Positions 8,333 to 17,552 of a stretch of 43,509 bases of DNA are shown piece after piece. How positions within the stretch are numbered: position 1 is the first letter of the stretch; each line of letters opens with the position of its first letter. Where the stretch lies: contig JAEZEB010000371.1 of NCBI GenBank assembly GCA_023438115.1, forward strand, positions 1 to 43,509, written 5' to 3'. A program made the translations under genes and the position numbers. Origin of the DNA: Pseudomonadota bacterium. GTDB taxonomy: Bacteria > Pseudomonadota > Gammaproteobacteria > Burkholderiales > Burkholderiaceae_C. Under the pieces are notes generated by a model that was not told the origin of the DNA, ran no database searches, and worked only from the letters and a program-made list of their open reading frames with translations.

Positions 8333-10996
8333 ATGGCTCCCTACTCGACCCAAGCCACGCAGTGCCTGGAGCTCGCCGCGGCCGCGGCCCCCGCGCTGCT
8401 CTCGCGCGCCATCGAGCAGGCGGTCGCCTCGCTGCAGCAGGAGGAGGACCGCGCGCCCAGGATGCCGCAGCGGCAGGAGCTGGCCGATGCCTGGCTGGCG
8501 CTCACGCGCAGCCGCGCCGACTGGTCCCAGCGCTACCCGGACCTGCTGCGCCAGGCGCAGTTCACCCCCGCACGCGACACGCAGGCCGGACCCGCCACGG
8601 CGCCGGCCGAAGACGACCGCTTCGGCGGACTCACGCTGGTGGACGAGGAAGCCGTCACGCGCGAGATCGAAAGCGCCCGCCTGCTGCAGCTGCTGGCCGC
8701 GCGGCTGGAGCAGCCGCTGGCCGAACTCGACGCCCTCATGAGCACGGCGCTCGGGCTCGCCACCGTGCAGCCCGAGAGCAATCCGCTGCGGCCGCAGATC
8801 TTCGCCGACGCGCTTGGCGAGCTGATGCAGCCGGAGCAGCAACCCCAGATGGCGCGCCTGTGGAGCCGCCACCTCGCCGAGCCGCTGGCGAACGAGCTGG
8901 AAGCCGTCTACCGCGAGGCCTTGCAGCTGCTGCGCGACGCGCAGGTGGAAGCGGCGACCTACCGCGTGCTGCCTTCGGGCCACGCGCCCCTGATGCCGTC
9001 CGAACCCGAACCGCAATCCCACGCAGGGCACGAGACGCAGTCGCATGCGCATCAAGGCCGCGGCGGCTGGGGTGAAGGCCACGGCGCCGGCGGTGCGGGT
9101 TCCGCCGAAGGCGCACTGCCCTCCCTGGGCGTGACCGGCCCGCTGGGCGGCGCTTCCTGGGCCGACCTCTCCGGCTATGCGCTGGGCGACGAGCTGTTCC
9201 AGAACTTCCTGTTCTCGCGCGCGCAGCCCTCCTCGCAGCCGCTGGCGCCCGCCTACTACGCCAAGGTCGACGCGCAGCTGAGCGCGATCGAGCGCGCGGC
9301 GGCCGATGCCTTCGAGCCCTTCGACGCCGCGGCCGTGCAGTCGCAGCGCTCGCTCGCGCCCGTGGAGCGCCCGCACCGTCCGGTGGCGACCTCGCGCACG
9401 CTCGATACCTCGGTGTGGGGCCGCTGGGCGCAGGCGCGCGAGCGTTCGCTGCATCGCTCGCGCCTGAAGAAGGAAGCGCGCCAGGTCGGCCAGGTGCTGG
9501 GCCTGGAGGTCGTGCGCAAGCTGGTCGACCAGGTCGCGCGCGCCCCGCCCCAGCTCCCCCCCCTGCGCGAAGCCGTCGTCGCGCTCGAACCGGCGCTCGC
9601 CCGCCTGGCCCTGGTCGCGCCGCGCTTCTTCGCGCAGGAAGACCATGCGGGCCGCCGGCTGGTGGAACGCGTCGCGGAACGCAGCTTCCGCTACAACGAC
9701 GAATTCGCCTCCGACTTCGATGCCTTCTTCGAGGGCGTGCGATCCGCCTTCCAGGGACTGAACGACGCCGAGGTCGAGAACGACGCGCCCTTCGCGCAGG
9801 CCCTGGGCCGGCTGGAGCAGCGCTGGTCCGACGAGGACGCGCTGGCCGAGGCGGACCGCAAGGTCGCCGTCGACGCGGTGCACTTCGCCGAGGCGCGCGA
9901 GGCCGAGGCGGCGCAGATCGCCTGGGGCATGAGCCAGCGCTCGGACCTCGACGGCGTGCCGGCCGTGGTGCAGGACTTCCTGTTCGGCCCCTGGGCGCTG
10001 GTGATGGCGCACGCCCGGCTGACGGACACCACCAAGCAGATCGACCCGGGCGGCTGGACCGCCATCGTGTCGGACCTGCTGTGGAGCGTGAAGACCGAGC
10101 AGACGCTGCGCGAGCCGGCGCGCCTGTTCGCGATCCTGCCCGGGCTGCTGGAGAAGCTGCGCAGCGGGCTGGCGCTGCTGGGGCAGGACGCCACGCAGCA
10201 CGAGAACTTCTACGCCGCCCTCGAGAAACTGCACCGCCCCGTGCTGAAGCTGCGCGCCAAGTCGCGCCACGCGCGGCACGGGCTCGACGCCGAGCCGCAG
10301 CTCGACGAGGCACTCCTTTCCACCCGCAGGCAGCAGCCCCGCCCACCCGGCGGCGCCCCGTGGCTCACGCCCAAGGAGCTGCATGCGGCCGGCTTCGAGG
10401 AGGAGCGCACCAGCGCGCCCGCTCCCCTCGAGGCCACGACGGCGGACGCCGAGACCGGCGCCATCATCGCGGGCCTGCGCCAGGGCTGCTGGGTGGACCT
10501 TTACGTGCGCGAAGGCTGGCGCCGCGCCAGCCTGAGCTGGGTGAGCTCGCGCCAGACGCTGTTCATGTTCGTGAGCAACGGCCGGCAGCCGCACTCGATG
10601 ACGCGCCGCAGCCTGGAGCGCCTGGTGCGCGAGCGGCTGCTGCGCCCGGTGGACGCCGCAGCGGTCGTGCCACGCGCCATCGAGGCGCTGTCCCAGCAGC
10701 GGCGCGAGGAGGCGCGGGACGCCCGCGCGCAGCGCGCCGCCAGCGAGGACGCCGTCCCCGCCACCCGGCGCTACACTGGGCTTCGTGAGCGCCGCGCCAT
10801 CGATCCCTGCCGATCCCACGCTGTGCCCCCTGTGCGGGCAGGCGAACCGCTGCGCCAACGAGATCGAGCGCGCCACCGGCGTGAAGCAGGACGCCTGCTG
10901 GTGCACGCAGGTGGATTTCGGCGCCGACCTGCTGGCGCGCGTGCCCGAGCCGGCCCGGCGCCTGGCCTGCATCTGCGCCCGCTGCGCAGGGAGTGA
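8333..10996 (+). CDS. DUF1631 family protein with unusual 3' end
   Basis: Large cytoplasmic protein of unknown function that I recognise as DUF1631 (often near 750-800 residues). The body is rich in Ala, Arg, Glu and Leu helices. The C-terminal module near residues 700-790 (QGCWVDLYVREGW ... LFMFVSNGRQPHSM) is the most conserved part. The open frame gives 887 residues, but the last ~70, after 'DAVPATRRYTG', are Arg/Pro-rich and lie over the CWC gene in another frame. A TGA at 10786-10788, overlapping the CWC start as GTGA, would be the expected end but is out of frame here. Either the tail is a real late overlap or a base was lost near the 3' end. The start ATG at 8333 has no strong Shine-Dalgarno. 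Confidence 0.8.
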   Translation: MAPYSTQATQCLELAAAAAPALLSRAIEQAVASLQQEEDRAPRMPQRQELADAWLALTRSRADWSQRYPDLLRQAQFTPARDTQAGPATAPAEDDRFGGLTLVDEEAVTREIESARLLQLLAARLEQPLAELDALMSTALGLATVQPESNPLRPQIFADALGELMQPEQQPQMARLWSRHLAEPLANELEAVYREALQLLRDAQVEAATYRVLPSGHAPLMPSEPEPQSHAGHETQSHAHQGRGGWGEGHGAGGAGSAEGALPSLGVTGPLGGASWADLSGYALGDELFQNFLFSRAQPSSQPLAPAYYAKVDAQLSAIERAAADAFEPFDAAAVQSQRSLAPVERPHRPVATSRTLDTSVWGRWAQARERSLHRSRLKKEARQVGQVLGLEVVRKLVDQVARAPPQLPPLREAVVALEPALARLALVAPRFFAQEDHAGRRLVERVAERSFRYNDEFASDFDAFFEGVRSAFQGLNDAEVENDAPFAQALGRLEQRWSDEDALAEADRKVAVDAVHFAEAREAEAAQIAWGMSQRSDLDGVPAVVQDFLFGPWALVMAHARLTDTTKQIDPGGWTAIVSDLLWSVKTEQTLREPARLFAILPGLLEKLRSGLALLGQDATQHENFYAALEKLHRPVLKLRAKSRHARHGLDAEPQLDEALLSTRRQQPRPPGGAPWLTPKELHAAGFEEERTSAPAPLEATTADAETGAIIAGLRQGCWVDLYVREGWRRASLSWVSSRQTLFMFVSNGRQPHSMTRRSLERLVRERLLRPVDAAAVVPRAIEALSQQRREEARDARAQRAASEDAVPATRRYTGLRERRAIDPCRSHAVPPVRAGEPLRQRDRARHRREAGRLLVHAGGFRRRPAGARARAGPAPGLHLRPLRRE

Positions 10997-11009
10997 AGCG
11001 GGCGCGTGA
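10785..11009 (+). CDS. Cysteine-rich CWC family protein
   Basis: A 74-residue protein with eight cysteines at 14, 17, 23, 38, 40, 62, 64 and 67, including the C-W-C triplet (DACWCTQVDF) and paired C-x-C-x-x-C near the end. This matches the cysteine-rich CWC family, presumably metal-binding but of unknown function. The start is a GTG at 10785. The next gene also starts with a GTG that overlaps this stop (GTGA at 11006-11009), so translational coupling is likely. The upstream DUF1631 frame overlaps the whole gene except its last 13 bases. Confidence 0.85.
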   Translation: MSAAPSIPADPTLCPLCGQANRCANEIERATGVKQDACWCTQVDFGADLLARVPEPARRLACICARCAGSEAGA

Positions 11010-12472
11010 CCGACTCCGGATCCGTCGAGGCGATGGCCGCGCGGCACGGGCCGCGCTACCGCTGGCTGCTGATGCTGTCGGTCATGGTGGGCACCATGGC
11101 CTCCATCATGTCGTCGACCGTGGTGAACGTCGCCATTCCCGACATGAGCCACCATTTCGCGCTGAGCCAGGAACGCGCGCAATGGGTCAGCTCCGGCTTC
11201 ATGGTGGCGATGACGGTGTCCATGCTCACCACGCCCTGGCTGCTGGGGCGCTTCGGCTATCGCCGCACCTACGTGGGCACCATGCTGCTGCTGATGGCGG
11301 GCGGCATCGTGGGCGGCATCGCCACCGACTTCGGGCTCGTGCTGGCCGGCCGCATCGCCGAAGGCCTGGCCGCCGGCGTGGTGCAACCGATTCCCGCCAT
11401 CATCATGCTGCGCGCCTTCGAGCCGCGCGAACAGGGCCGCGCCAGCGGCCTGTTCGGCATGGGCGTGGTGCTCGCGCCGGCGCTGGGTCCCAGCCTCGGC
11501 GGACTGCTGGTCGACTTGTGGGGCTGGCGCTCCATCTTCTTCATGGTGATCCCGTTCTGCCTCGCGTCCATCTGGCTCGGCTACCGGTACGTGCCCACCA
11601 GCCCGCCGGGCGGGGCCGCGGCGCAGGGCGGCAGCCGCCTCGACTGGCGCGGCCTCGCGCTCGGCAGCGTGGGCACGCTGTGCCTGCTGAACGGGCTGGT
11701 CGAAATGCGCGGCGGCGATCCGCTCCTGACCACATTGCTCCTGGGCGGCGCGGTGCTCGCCTTCGCCGGCACGATCGCGTGGCTGCGCCATGCGCCGCGC
11801 AGCGGGCGCGAGCCGCTGCTGAACCTCGCGCTGTTCGCGCACCGCACCTATGCGCTGGGCACGCTGGTGGCCTTCATCTACGGCATCGCGCTGTTCGGCT
11901 CCACCTACCTGCTGCCCGTCTACATGCAGATGGGCCTCGGCCTGCCGGCCTCGCACGTGGGCACCATCCTGCTGCCTTCAGGCATCGTGCTGGCCATCAC
12001 GATCGGCATCGCCGGCCGCCTGGTGAACCGGCTTTCCACGCGGACGATGGTGGGCGGGGGGCTCGCGCTGCTCACGGCGTCCTTCGCGCTGATCCCGGCC
12101 GTGCCGCCGCAGTCGCCGCTGCTCGCCCTCGTGGCCGTCGCGACGCTGGGGCGCATCGGCCTGGGCTTCATCCTGCCTTCGCTGAACCTGGGCGCGATGC
12201 GGCCGCTGGACAAGGCACAGATCCCGCAAGGCGCGAGCGCGATCAACTTCGTGCGCATGCTGGGCGGCGCGGCCGGCGTGAGCCTGTGCGCCGTGGTGCT
12301 GGAATGGCGCCTCGCGGCCCATGGCCAGATGCTGGTGGGCGCGGGCACCAGCCCCGAGCGGCTCGCCGCCTTCAACGAATCCTTCCTGCTGCTGGCCGCC
12401 GTCTGCGCACTGGCGGTGGCCGCGGCCTGGCAGCTGCGCGACGCGCCCCGTGCCGTGGCGGCTGCCCAATAA
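11006..12472 (+). CDS. DHA2-family MFS multidrug exporter
   Basis: A 488-residue inner-membrane proton antiporter with about 14 hydrophobic helices, the DHA2 pattern. The first helix reads 'LMLSVMVGTMASIMSSTVVNVAIPDM', and the family's motif A region is 'LLGRFGYRR'. The motif C-type 'GVVLAPALGPSLGG' marks a drug:proton antiporter. The GTG start at 11006 overlaps the CWC stop. No membrane-fusion partner or TetR regulator is adjacent, so it is not an EmrAB-type operon. The substrate cannot be predicted. Confidence 0.9.
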   Translation: MTDSGSVEAMAARHGPRYRWLLMLSVMVGTMASIMSSTVVNVAIPDMSHHFALSQERAQWVSSGFMVAMTVSMLTTPWLLGRFGYRRTYVGTMLLLMAGGIVGGIATDFGLVLAGRIAEGLAAGVVQPIPAIIMLRAFEPREQGRASGLFGMGVVLAPALGPSLGGLLVDLWGWRSIFFMVIPFCLASIWLGYRYVPTSPPGGAAAQGGSRLDWRGLALGSVGTLCLLNGLVEMRGGDPLLTTLLLGGAVLAFAGTIAWLRHAPRSGREPLLNLALFAHRTYALGTLVAFIYGIALFGSTYLLPVYMQMGLGLPASHVGTILLPSGIVLAITIGIAGRLVNRLSTRTMVGGGLALLTASFALIPAVPPQSPLLALVAVATLGRIGLGFILPSLNLGAMRPLDKAQIPQGASAINFVRMLGGAAGVSLCAVVLEWRLAAHGQMLVGAGTSPERLAAFNESFLLLAAVCALAVAAAWQLRDAPRAVAAAQ

Positions 12473-12479
12473 TCGTCCC

Positions 12480-13241
12480 ATGTGCCAGCTGCTGGGGATG
12501 AACTGCAACACGCCCACGGACGTGACGTTCAGCTTCGCGGGTTTCCGCCAGCGCGGCGGCCGCACGGACGAGCACGCCGACGGCTGGGGCATCGCCTTCT
12601 TCGAAGGTCTCGGCATCCGGCATTTCGTGGACCACCAGCCGGCCGCCGATTCGCCCATCGCCGACCTGATCCGCCGCTACCCGATCAAGAGCCGCCACGT
12701 CGTCGCGCACATCCGCAAGGCGACGCAAGGCGTGGTGGCGCTGGAGAACTGCCATCCCTTCGTGCGCGAGCTGTGGGGCCGCTACTGGGTGTTCGCGCAC
12801 AACGGCGACCTGAAGGACTTCCATCCGCGCCTGCACGCGCACTTCCGTCCGGTGGGCACCACGGACAGCGAACGCGCCTTCTGCTGGCTGATGCAGGAGA
12901 TGGCGAAGTCGCACGCGGGGGTACCCAGCGTGGAGGAGCTCACGCTCACGCTGCGCGAGCTCGCGCCGCAGATCGCGCGCCACGGCTGCTTCAACTTCAT
13001 GCTGTCCAACGGCGACGCGCTGTGGGCGCACTGCTCCACCAACCTCTGGTACGTGGAGCGCAAGCACCCGTTCGCGCACGCGCAGCTGGCCGACGAGGAC
13101 CTCAGCGTCGACTTCGCGCAGCACACCACGCCCGAGGACAAGGTGGCCGTGGTGGTGACGGCGCCGCTGACGGTGAACGAGGCCTGGACGCAGTTCAGGC
13201 CCGGCGAGCTGAAGGTGTTCGTCGACGGCCAGGCGCGCTAG
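12480..13241 (+). CDS. Class II glutamine amidotransferase (YafJ-like)
   Basis: A 253-residue Ntn-type amidotransferase domain protein. After Met removal the N-terminal Cys2 (MCQLLGMNCNTP) would be the nucleophile. Supporting motifs are 'RTDEHADGWGIAFF', 'HVVAHIRKATQG' and 'FAHNGDLKDF'. The domain stands alone without a synthase part, as in YafJ. Its acceptor substrate is unknown. The ATG at 12480 follows the MFS stop by seven bases, so it is likely co-transcribed with it. It converges on gshB with nine bases between the stops. Confidence 0.9.
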   Translation: MCQLLGMNCNTPTDVTFSFAGFRQRGGRTDEHADGWGIAFFEGLGIRHFVDHQPAADSPIADLIRRYPIKSRHVVAHIRKATQGVVALENCHPFVRELWGRYWVFAHNGDLKDFHPRLHAHFRPVGTTDSERAFCWLMQEMAKSHAGVPSVEELTLTLRELAPQIARHGCFNFMLSNGDALWAHCSTNLWYVERKHPFAHAQLADEDLSVDFAQHTTPEDKVAVVVTAPLTVNEAWTQFRPGELKVFVDGQAR

Positions 13242-13250
13242 GAGCCTGCC

Positions 13251-14201
13251 TCAGGCGCGCGCGAGCGCCTTCTCCAGGGCGTCGATGAACATCGCCGGTA
13301 CGTCGAAGCCCGTGCCCTGCGTGATCTCCTGGAAGCAGGTCGGGCTGGTGACGTTGATCTCGGTGAGGCGGTCGCCGATGATGTCCAGCCCCACCAGCAG
13401 CAGCCCGCGCTGCGCCAGCAGCGGCCCGATCGTCGCGGCGATCTCGCGGTCGGCATCGGAGATCGGCTGCACCACGCCCTTGCCGCCCACGGCCAGGTTG
13501 CCGCGGATCTCGCTGCCCTGCGGGATGCGCGCCAGGCAGAAGGGCACCACCTCGCCGCCGATCACCAGCACGCGCTTGTCGCCCTGCGCGATCTCCGGCA
13601 CGAAGCGCTGCACCATGATCGTGGTCGCCCCGCCGCCGTTGAGCGTCTCGATGATGGAGCCCAGGTTCAGGCCGTCCGGCCCGACGCGGAAGATGCCCAT
13701 GCCGCCCATGCCGTCCAGCGGCTTGAGGATGATGTCGCCGTGCTCGGCGTGGAAGCGCTTCACCTCCTCGGCCTGCCGCGTGACGAGCGTGGGGCTCACG
13801 TACTGCGGGAACTCCATGATCGCCAGCTTCTCCGGGTGGTCCCGCAGCGAAGCCGCCTTGTTGAAGACCCGCGCGCCCTCGCGCTCGGCCTGCTCCAGCA
13901 GGTGCGTGGCGTAGAAGAACTCGCTGTCGAAGGGCGGGTCCTTGCGCATCAGCACGGCGTCGAAATCCTTCAGCGGCCGCGTCGCGGTGCGATCCACCTG
14001 GAACCATGCGTCCTCGCTTCCGGTGAGCGTGATCTCGCGCACCTGCGCCTGTACGAAGCCGCCGCTGCGCCAGCCGATGTGGGCCGGCTCGCAGGCCGCG
14101 ATGCGGTGGCCGCGGCGCTGCGCCTCCCGCATCATGGAAAAGGTGGTGTCCTTGTAGACCTTGAAGACCTCGAGCGGGTCGGCGACGAAGAGGATGTTCA
14201 T
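13251..14201 (-). CDS. gshB: Glutathione synthetase
   Basis: ATP-grasp ligase joining gamma-glutamylcysteine to glycine in the cytoplasm, the second step of glutathione synthesis. The 316-residue length is typical of bacterial GshB. Motifs include the N-terminal 'MNILFVADPLEVFKVYKDTT', 'DAVLMRKDPPFDSEF', the ATP-grasp loop 'KPLDGMGGMGIFRV' and 'NVTSPTCFQEI' near the end. The start at 14201 gives the standard N-terminus; an upstream in-frame ATG at 14225 would add eight atypical residues. It lies 57 bases downstream of kup on the same strand, with gshA beyond. Confidence 0.97.
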   Translation of the reverse strand: MNILFVADPLEVFKVYKDTTFSMMREAQRRGHRIAACEPAHIGWRSGGFVQAQVREITLTGSEDAWFQVDRTATRPLKDFDAVLMRKDPPFDSEFFYATHLLEQAEREGARVFNKAASLRDHPEKLAIMEFPQYVSPTLVTRQAEEVKRFHAEHGDIILKPLDGMGGMGIFRVGPDGLNLGSIIETLNGGGATTIMVQRFVPEIAQGDKRVLVIGGEVVPFCLARIPQGSEIRGNLAVGGKGVVQPISDADREIAATIGPLLAQRGLLLVGLDIIGDRLTEINVTSPTCFQEITQGTGFDVPAMFIDALEKALARA

Positions 14202-14258
14202 GGTGGCAGTGCTTTTGCGCCGCACTGTCGCACAAAACGGGAGGGCCCGCGAAGAGGC

Positions 14259-16127
14259 CTAGATTTCCACCTTGCTCCCGAGCTCCACCACCTGGTTGCT
14301 CGGAAGGTTCAGGAACTCGGCCGCCGCGCCGGCGTTGTGGTGCATCTGCGCGAACAGCTTCTCGCGCCACGGCGCCATGCCGCCGCCGATGGTGGGCACC
14401 ACCACGTCGCGCGAGAGGAAGTAGCTGGTGGTCATGGGCTCCAGCGCGCAGCCGTGGCCGCGCACCTGCTCCAGCGCGCGGGGGATGTCCACGTCGTTCT
14501 TGAAGCCGTAGTGCAGCGTCACCTGCCAGCAGTCGTGCCCCAGCGGCTCGATCTCGGCGCGGTGGTCCAGGCCCACCCAGGGCACCTCGTGGTAGCGCAC
14601 GGTGACGAACAGGTTGTGCTCGTGCAGCACCTTGTTGTGCTTGAGGTTGTGCAGCATCGCGTTGGGCACCGTGCCCGGCTCCGGCGTGAGGAACACCGCC
14701 GTGCCCGCCACGCGCGTCGGCGGGCTCACGAACACCGACTCGAGGAAGCTGCGCAGGTCGAAGGACTCCGCCTTCAGCGTCTCGCCGAGGATCGCGCGGC
14801 CCTTCTTCCAGGTGGTCATCACGGTGAACATCACCATGCCGATCAGCACCGGGAACCAGCCGCCGTCGATGATCTTGAGCGTGTTGGATGCGAAGAACAG
14901 GAGGTCCACGACGAAGAACAGGCTCGTGGCCGAAAGGCACAGCCACAGGGGCAGTTTCCACGCGTAGCGGATCACGAAGAAGGTGAGCACCGTCGTGATC
15001 AGCATGTCGGTCGTGACGGCGATGCCGTACGCCGCGGCGAGATTGGTGGAATTGCGGAACAGCCCCACCGCCAGCACGATGGTGGCGAACAGCAGCCAGT
15101 TCACCACCGGCACGTACACCTGTCCGGTCTCGTTCACGGAGGTGTGGCGGATCACCATGCGCGGCAGGTAGCCGAGCTGGATCGCCTGCTTGGTCACGGA
15201 GAAGGCGGCGGACAGCAGGGCCTGCGAGGCGATCACCGTCGCGGCCGTGGCCAGGATCACCAGCGGCACCAGCAGGAATTCCGGCGCCATGCGGTAGAAG
15301 GGATTCTCCAGCGCGCTCGGGTCGGACAGCAGCAGCGCTCCTTGGCCGAAGTAGTTCAGCACCAGGCAGGGCATCACCAGCGAGAACCACGCCAGGCGGA
15401 TCGGCTTCTTGCCGAAGTGGCCCAGGTCCGCATACAGCGCCTCGGTGCCCGTCACGGTAAGCACCAGCGCGCCCAGCAGGACGAAGGCCGTGCCCTTCTG
15501 TTCCACCGCGAAGCGCAGCGCATGCAGCGGATTCACGGCCGCCAGCACTTCCGGGTGCGCGACGATGTGCGGGATGCCCAGGGCCGCGAGGGCGAGGAAC
15601 CACACGGCGCAGATCGGCCCGAAGAAGCGGCCGATGCCGCTGGTGCCGTTCTTCTGCACGTAGAACAGCCCGAAGATGATCACCAGCGCCAGCGGCACGA
15701 TGTACGGATGGAAGGCGGGCGACAGCAGCTCCAGCCCCTCCACCGCCGACAGCACCGAGATGGCCGGCGTGATCACGCCGTCGCCGTAGAAGATCGCCGT
15801 GCCGAAGATGCCCACCGCCAGCAGCATGTTGCGCAGCGCGGGGCGGTCCGCCACCGCGTTCGAGGCCAGCGCCAGCATGGCGATCAGCCCGCCCTCGCCG
15901 TTGTTGTCGGCGCGCAGGATCAGCGTGACGTACTTGAGGGAGACGATCACGGTGACCGTCCAGAACACCAGCGACAGCACCCCGTAGACGTTGGCCGGCG
16001 TCAGCGGCACGTGGGAGGTGTTGAACAGCACCTTCAGGGCGTACAGCACGCTGGTGCCGATGTCGCCGTAGACGATGCCGATGGCGCCGAGGGTCAGCGC
16101 CGCGAGCGAGGATTTCGAGTTCTGCAC
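14259..16127 (-). CDS. kup: Kup-family low-affinity potassium uptake protein
   Basis: Inner-membrane potassium/proton symporter of the KUP/HAK/KT family. The 622-residue protein has about 12 transmembrane helices in the first ~450 residues, opening 'LTLGAIGIVYGDIGTSVLYAL', and a soluble C-terminal domain from about 455. The motif 'FYGDGVITPAISVLSA' is characteristic. It sits between gshA (upstream, 110-base gap with two hairpins) and gshB (downstream). Glutathione gates potassium efflux through Kef systems in enterics, so shared regulation of potassium and glutathione is conceivable, though no Kef gene is visible here. Confidence 0.97.
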   Translation of the reverse strand: MQNSKSSLAALTLGAIGIVYGDIGTSVLYALKVLFNTSHVPLTPANVYGVLSLVFWTVTVIVSLKYVTLILRADNNGEGGLIAMLALASNAVADRPALRNMLLAVGIFGTAIFYGDGVITPAISVLSAVEGLELLSPAFHPYIVPLALVIIFGLFYVQKNGTSGIGRFFGPICAVWFLALAALGIPHIVAHPEVLAAVNPLHALRFAVEQKGTAFVLLGALVLTVTGTEALYADLGHFGKKPIRLAWFSLVMPCLVLNYFGQGALLLSDPSALENPFYRMAPEFLLVPLVILATAATVIASQALLSAAFSVTKQAIQLGYLPRMVIRHTSVNETGQVYVPVVNWLLFATIVLAVGLFRNSTNLAAAYGIAVTTDMLITTVLTFFVIRYAWKLPLWLCLSATSLFFVVDLLFFASNTLKIIDGGWFPVLIGMVMFTVMTTWKKGRAILGETLKAESFDLRSFLESVFVSPPTRVAGTAVFLTPEPGTVPNAMLHNLKHNKVLHEHNLFVTVRYHEVPWVGLDHRAEIEPLGHDCWQVTLHYGFKNDVDIPRALEQVRGHGCALEPMTTSYFLSRDVVVPTIGGGMAPWREKLFAQMHHNAGAAAEFLNLPSNQVVELGSKVEI

Positions 16128-16196
16128 GGGCAGCCCCGGCGCGCCGTGGCGCGGACTCCGGGGGTCTTCGAGTTGGGACGGCTATTGTGCCCGCGG

Positions 16197-16233
16197 GGGC
16201 GCAGCGCGTGCGCCCGCATGTTGCGGTGCAACA
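16197..16233 (-). promoter_or_regulatory. Tandem hairpins in the gshA-kup gap
   Basis: Two perfect stems lie between the gshA stop and kup: TGTTGC/GCAACA (16219-16233, three-base loop) starting five bases after the gshA stop, then GGGCGCA/TGCGCCC (16197-16215, five-base loop). On the minus strand a -10-like CACAAT follows, near 16188. They could attenuate read-through from gshA while kup uses its own promoter. Neither has a T-run, so a simple terminator is unlikely. Confidence 0.4.
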
Positions 16234-16237
16234 ACCC

Positions 16238-17530
16238 TCAGTCGTAGACCAGCGCCTCGGGGTCGGTCGCTTCCAGCTCGTAGCTCGCCGCCAGCATGGC
16301 CAGGCGGCCGATCACGCCGTACATGTAGAAGCGGTTCGGCGCGCTCGCGCCCGGCTTCTGGCCCGGCTGGGGTAAGCGCGTACTCTCGGCGAAGGCCAGC
16401 GGCACGAAGCTCGCGCCCGGCGCATTGAGGTTCTCGTCGACGCCCCGCTCGGCATGGATGCGGTAGAAGCCGCCCACCACGTAGCGGTCCATCAGGTAGA
16501 CCACGGGCTCGGCCACGGCCTCGTTCATCCGCTCCGCCGTCAGCACGCCTTCCTGGATGATCACGTCGGTGATCGCCTGCCCGGTCTTGATGACGGGCGG
16601 CTTGTTCTTCGGCCGCTGCCTGATGGCGTCGAGGTCCTTCACGTCGCGCACGGTCATGATGCCCATGCCGGCGCTGCCGTTGTCGGCCTTCACGATCACG
16701 AACGGCTTCTCGTTGATGCCGTATTCCTTGTACTTCTTGCGCACCTTCGCCAGCAGGGCATCGACGTTGGTGCGCAGGCACTCCAGACCTTCCTCGCGCG
16801 TGAAGTCCAGCTCGCCGCAGCGGTTGAACAGCGGGTTCACCAGCCACGGGTCGATGCCCAGCATCTTGCCGAAGCGCTTGCCCACCTCCTCGTAGCTCTG
16901 GAAGTGCCGGCTCTTGCGCCGCACCGACCAGCCCGCGTGCAGCGGCGGCAGCAGGTACTGCTCGTGCAAGTCCTCCAGGATGCCCGGCGCGCCGGCCGTG
17001 AGGTCGTTGTTCAGGAGGATGGTGCAGGGATCGAAGTTCTTCAGCCCCAGGCGCCGCTTGCTGCGCACCACCGGCTCCAGCGTCACCGTGTCGCCGCCGG
17101 GCAGCTCGATGGTGGTGGCCTTCTTGATCGCGGGATCGATGGAGCCCACGCGCACGTTGAGGCCCGCCATGCGGAAGATCCGCTGCAGCTGCGCGATGTT
17201 GGCCAGGTAGAAGGTGTTGCGCACGTTCTCCGGCACCACCAGCAGGTTCTTGGCCTCGGGGCAGATCTTCTCGATGGCCGCCATCGCCGCCTGGACCGCC
17301 AGCGGCAGCATCTCCTGCGTGAGGTTGTTCCAGCCGCCCGGGTACAGGTTGGTGTCCACCGGCGCGAGCTTGAAGCCGGCGTTGCGGATGTCCACCGAGC
17401 AGTAGAAGGGCGGCGTGTGCTCCATCCACTCCAGGCGGAACCAGCGTTCGACGGCCGGCATCGACTCGAGGATGCGCTGCTCGAGCTCGTTGATGGGGCC
17501 CGTGAGGGCCGTGATCAGGTGCGGAACCAT
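16238..17530 (-). CDS. gshA: Glutamate-cysteine ligase, proteobacterial (Acidithiobacillus) type
   Basis: Catalyses the first step of glutathione synthesis, ATP-dependent joining of glutamate and cysteine. The 430-residue protein belongs to the type first described from Acidithiobacillus ferrooxidans, not the E. coli GshA family. Recognisable stretches are 'APVDTNLYPGGWNNL', 'FVIVKADNGSAGMGIMTVRD' (ATP-grasp-like) and 'DRYVVGGFYRIHAERG'. It starts 22 bases after the proA stop. Both enzymes draw on glutamate pools. Confidence 0.95.
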   Translation of the reverse strand: MVPHLITALTGPINELEQRILESMPAVERWFRLEWMEHTPPFYCSVDIRNAGFKLAPVDTNLYPGGWNNLTQEMLPLAVQAAMAAIEKICPEAKNLLVVPENVRNTFYLANIAQLQRIFRMAGLNVRVGSIDPAIKKATTIELPGGDTVTLEPVVRSKRRLGLKNFDPCTILLNNDLTAGAPGILEDLHEQYLLPPLHAGWSVRRKSRHFQSYEEVGKRFGKMLGIDPWLVNPLFNRCGELDFTREEGLECLRTNVDALLAKVRKKYKEYGINEKPFVIVKADNGSAGMGIMTVRDVKDLDAIRQRPKNKPPVIKTGQAITDVIIQEGVLTAERMNEAVAEPVVYLMDRYVVGGFYRIHAERGVDENLNAPGASFVPLAFAESTRLPQPGQKPGASAPNRFYMYGVIGRLAMLAASYELEATDPEALVYD

Positions 17531-17552
17531 GCGGTCCTCTTGTTGTCGTCGA

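Noticed and set aside
8135..11956. Open minus-strand frame of about 1,270 codons opposite DUF1631 and the MFS gene
   Set aside because: No domain, no ribosome site, composition of an antisense shadow; it covers four genes' worth of plus-strand coding signal.
13740..16247. Long plus-strand frame opposite gshB and kup
   Set aside because: His/Arg/Gln-rich shadow with no recognisable motif; kup and gshB are unambiguous on the other strand.
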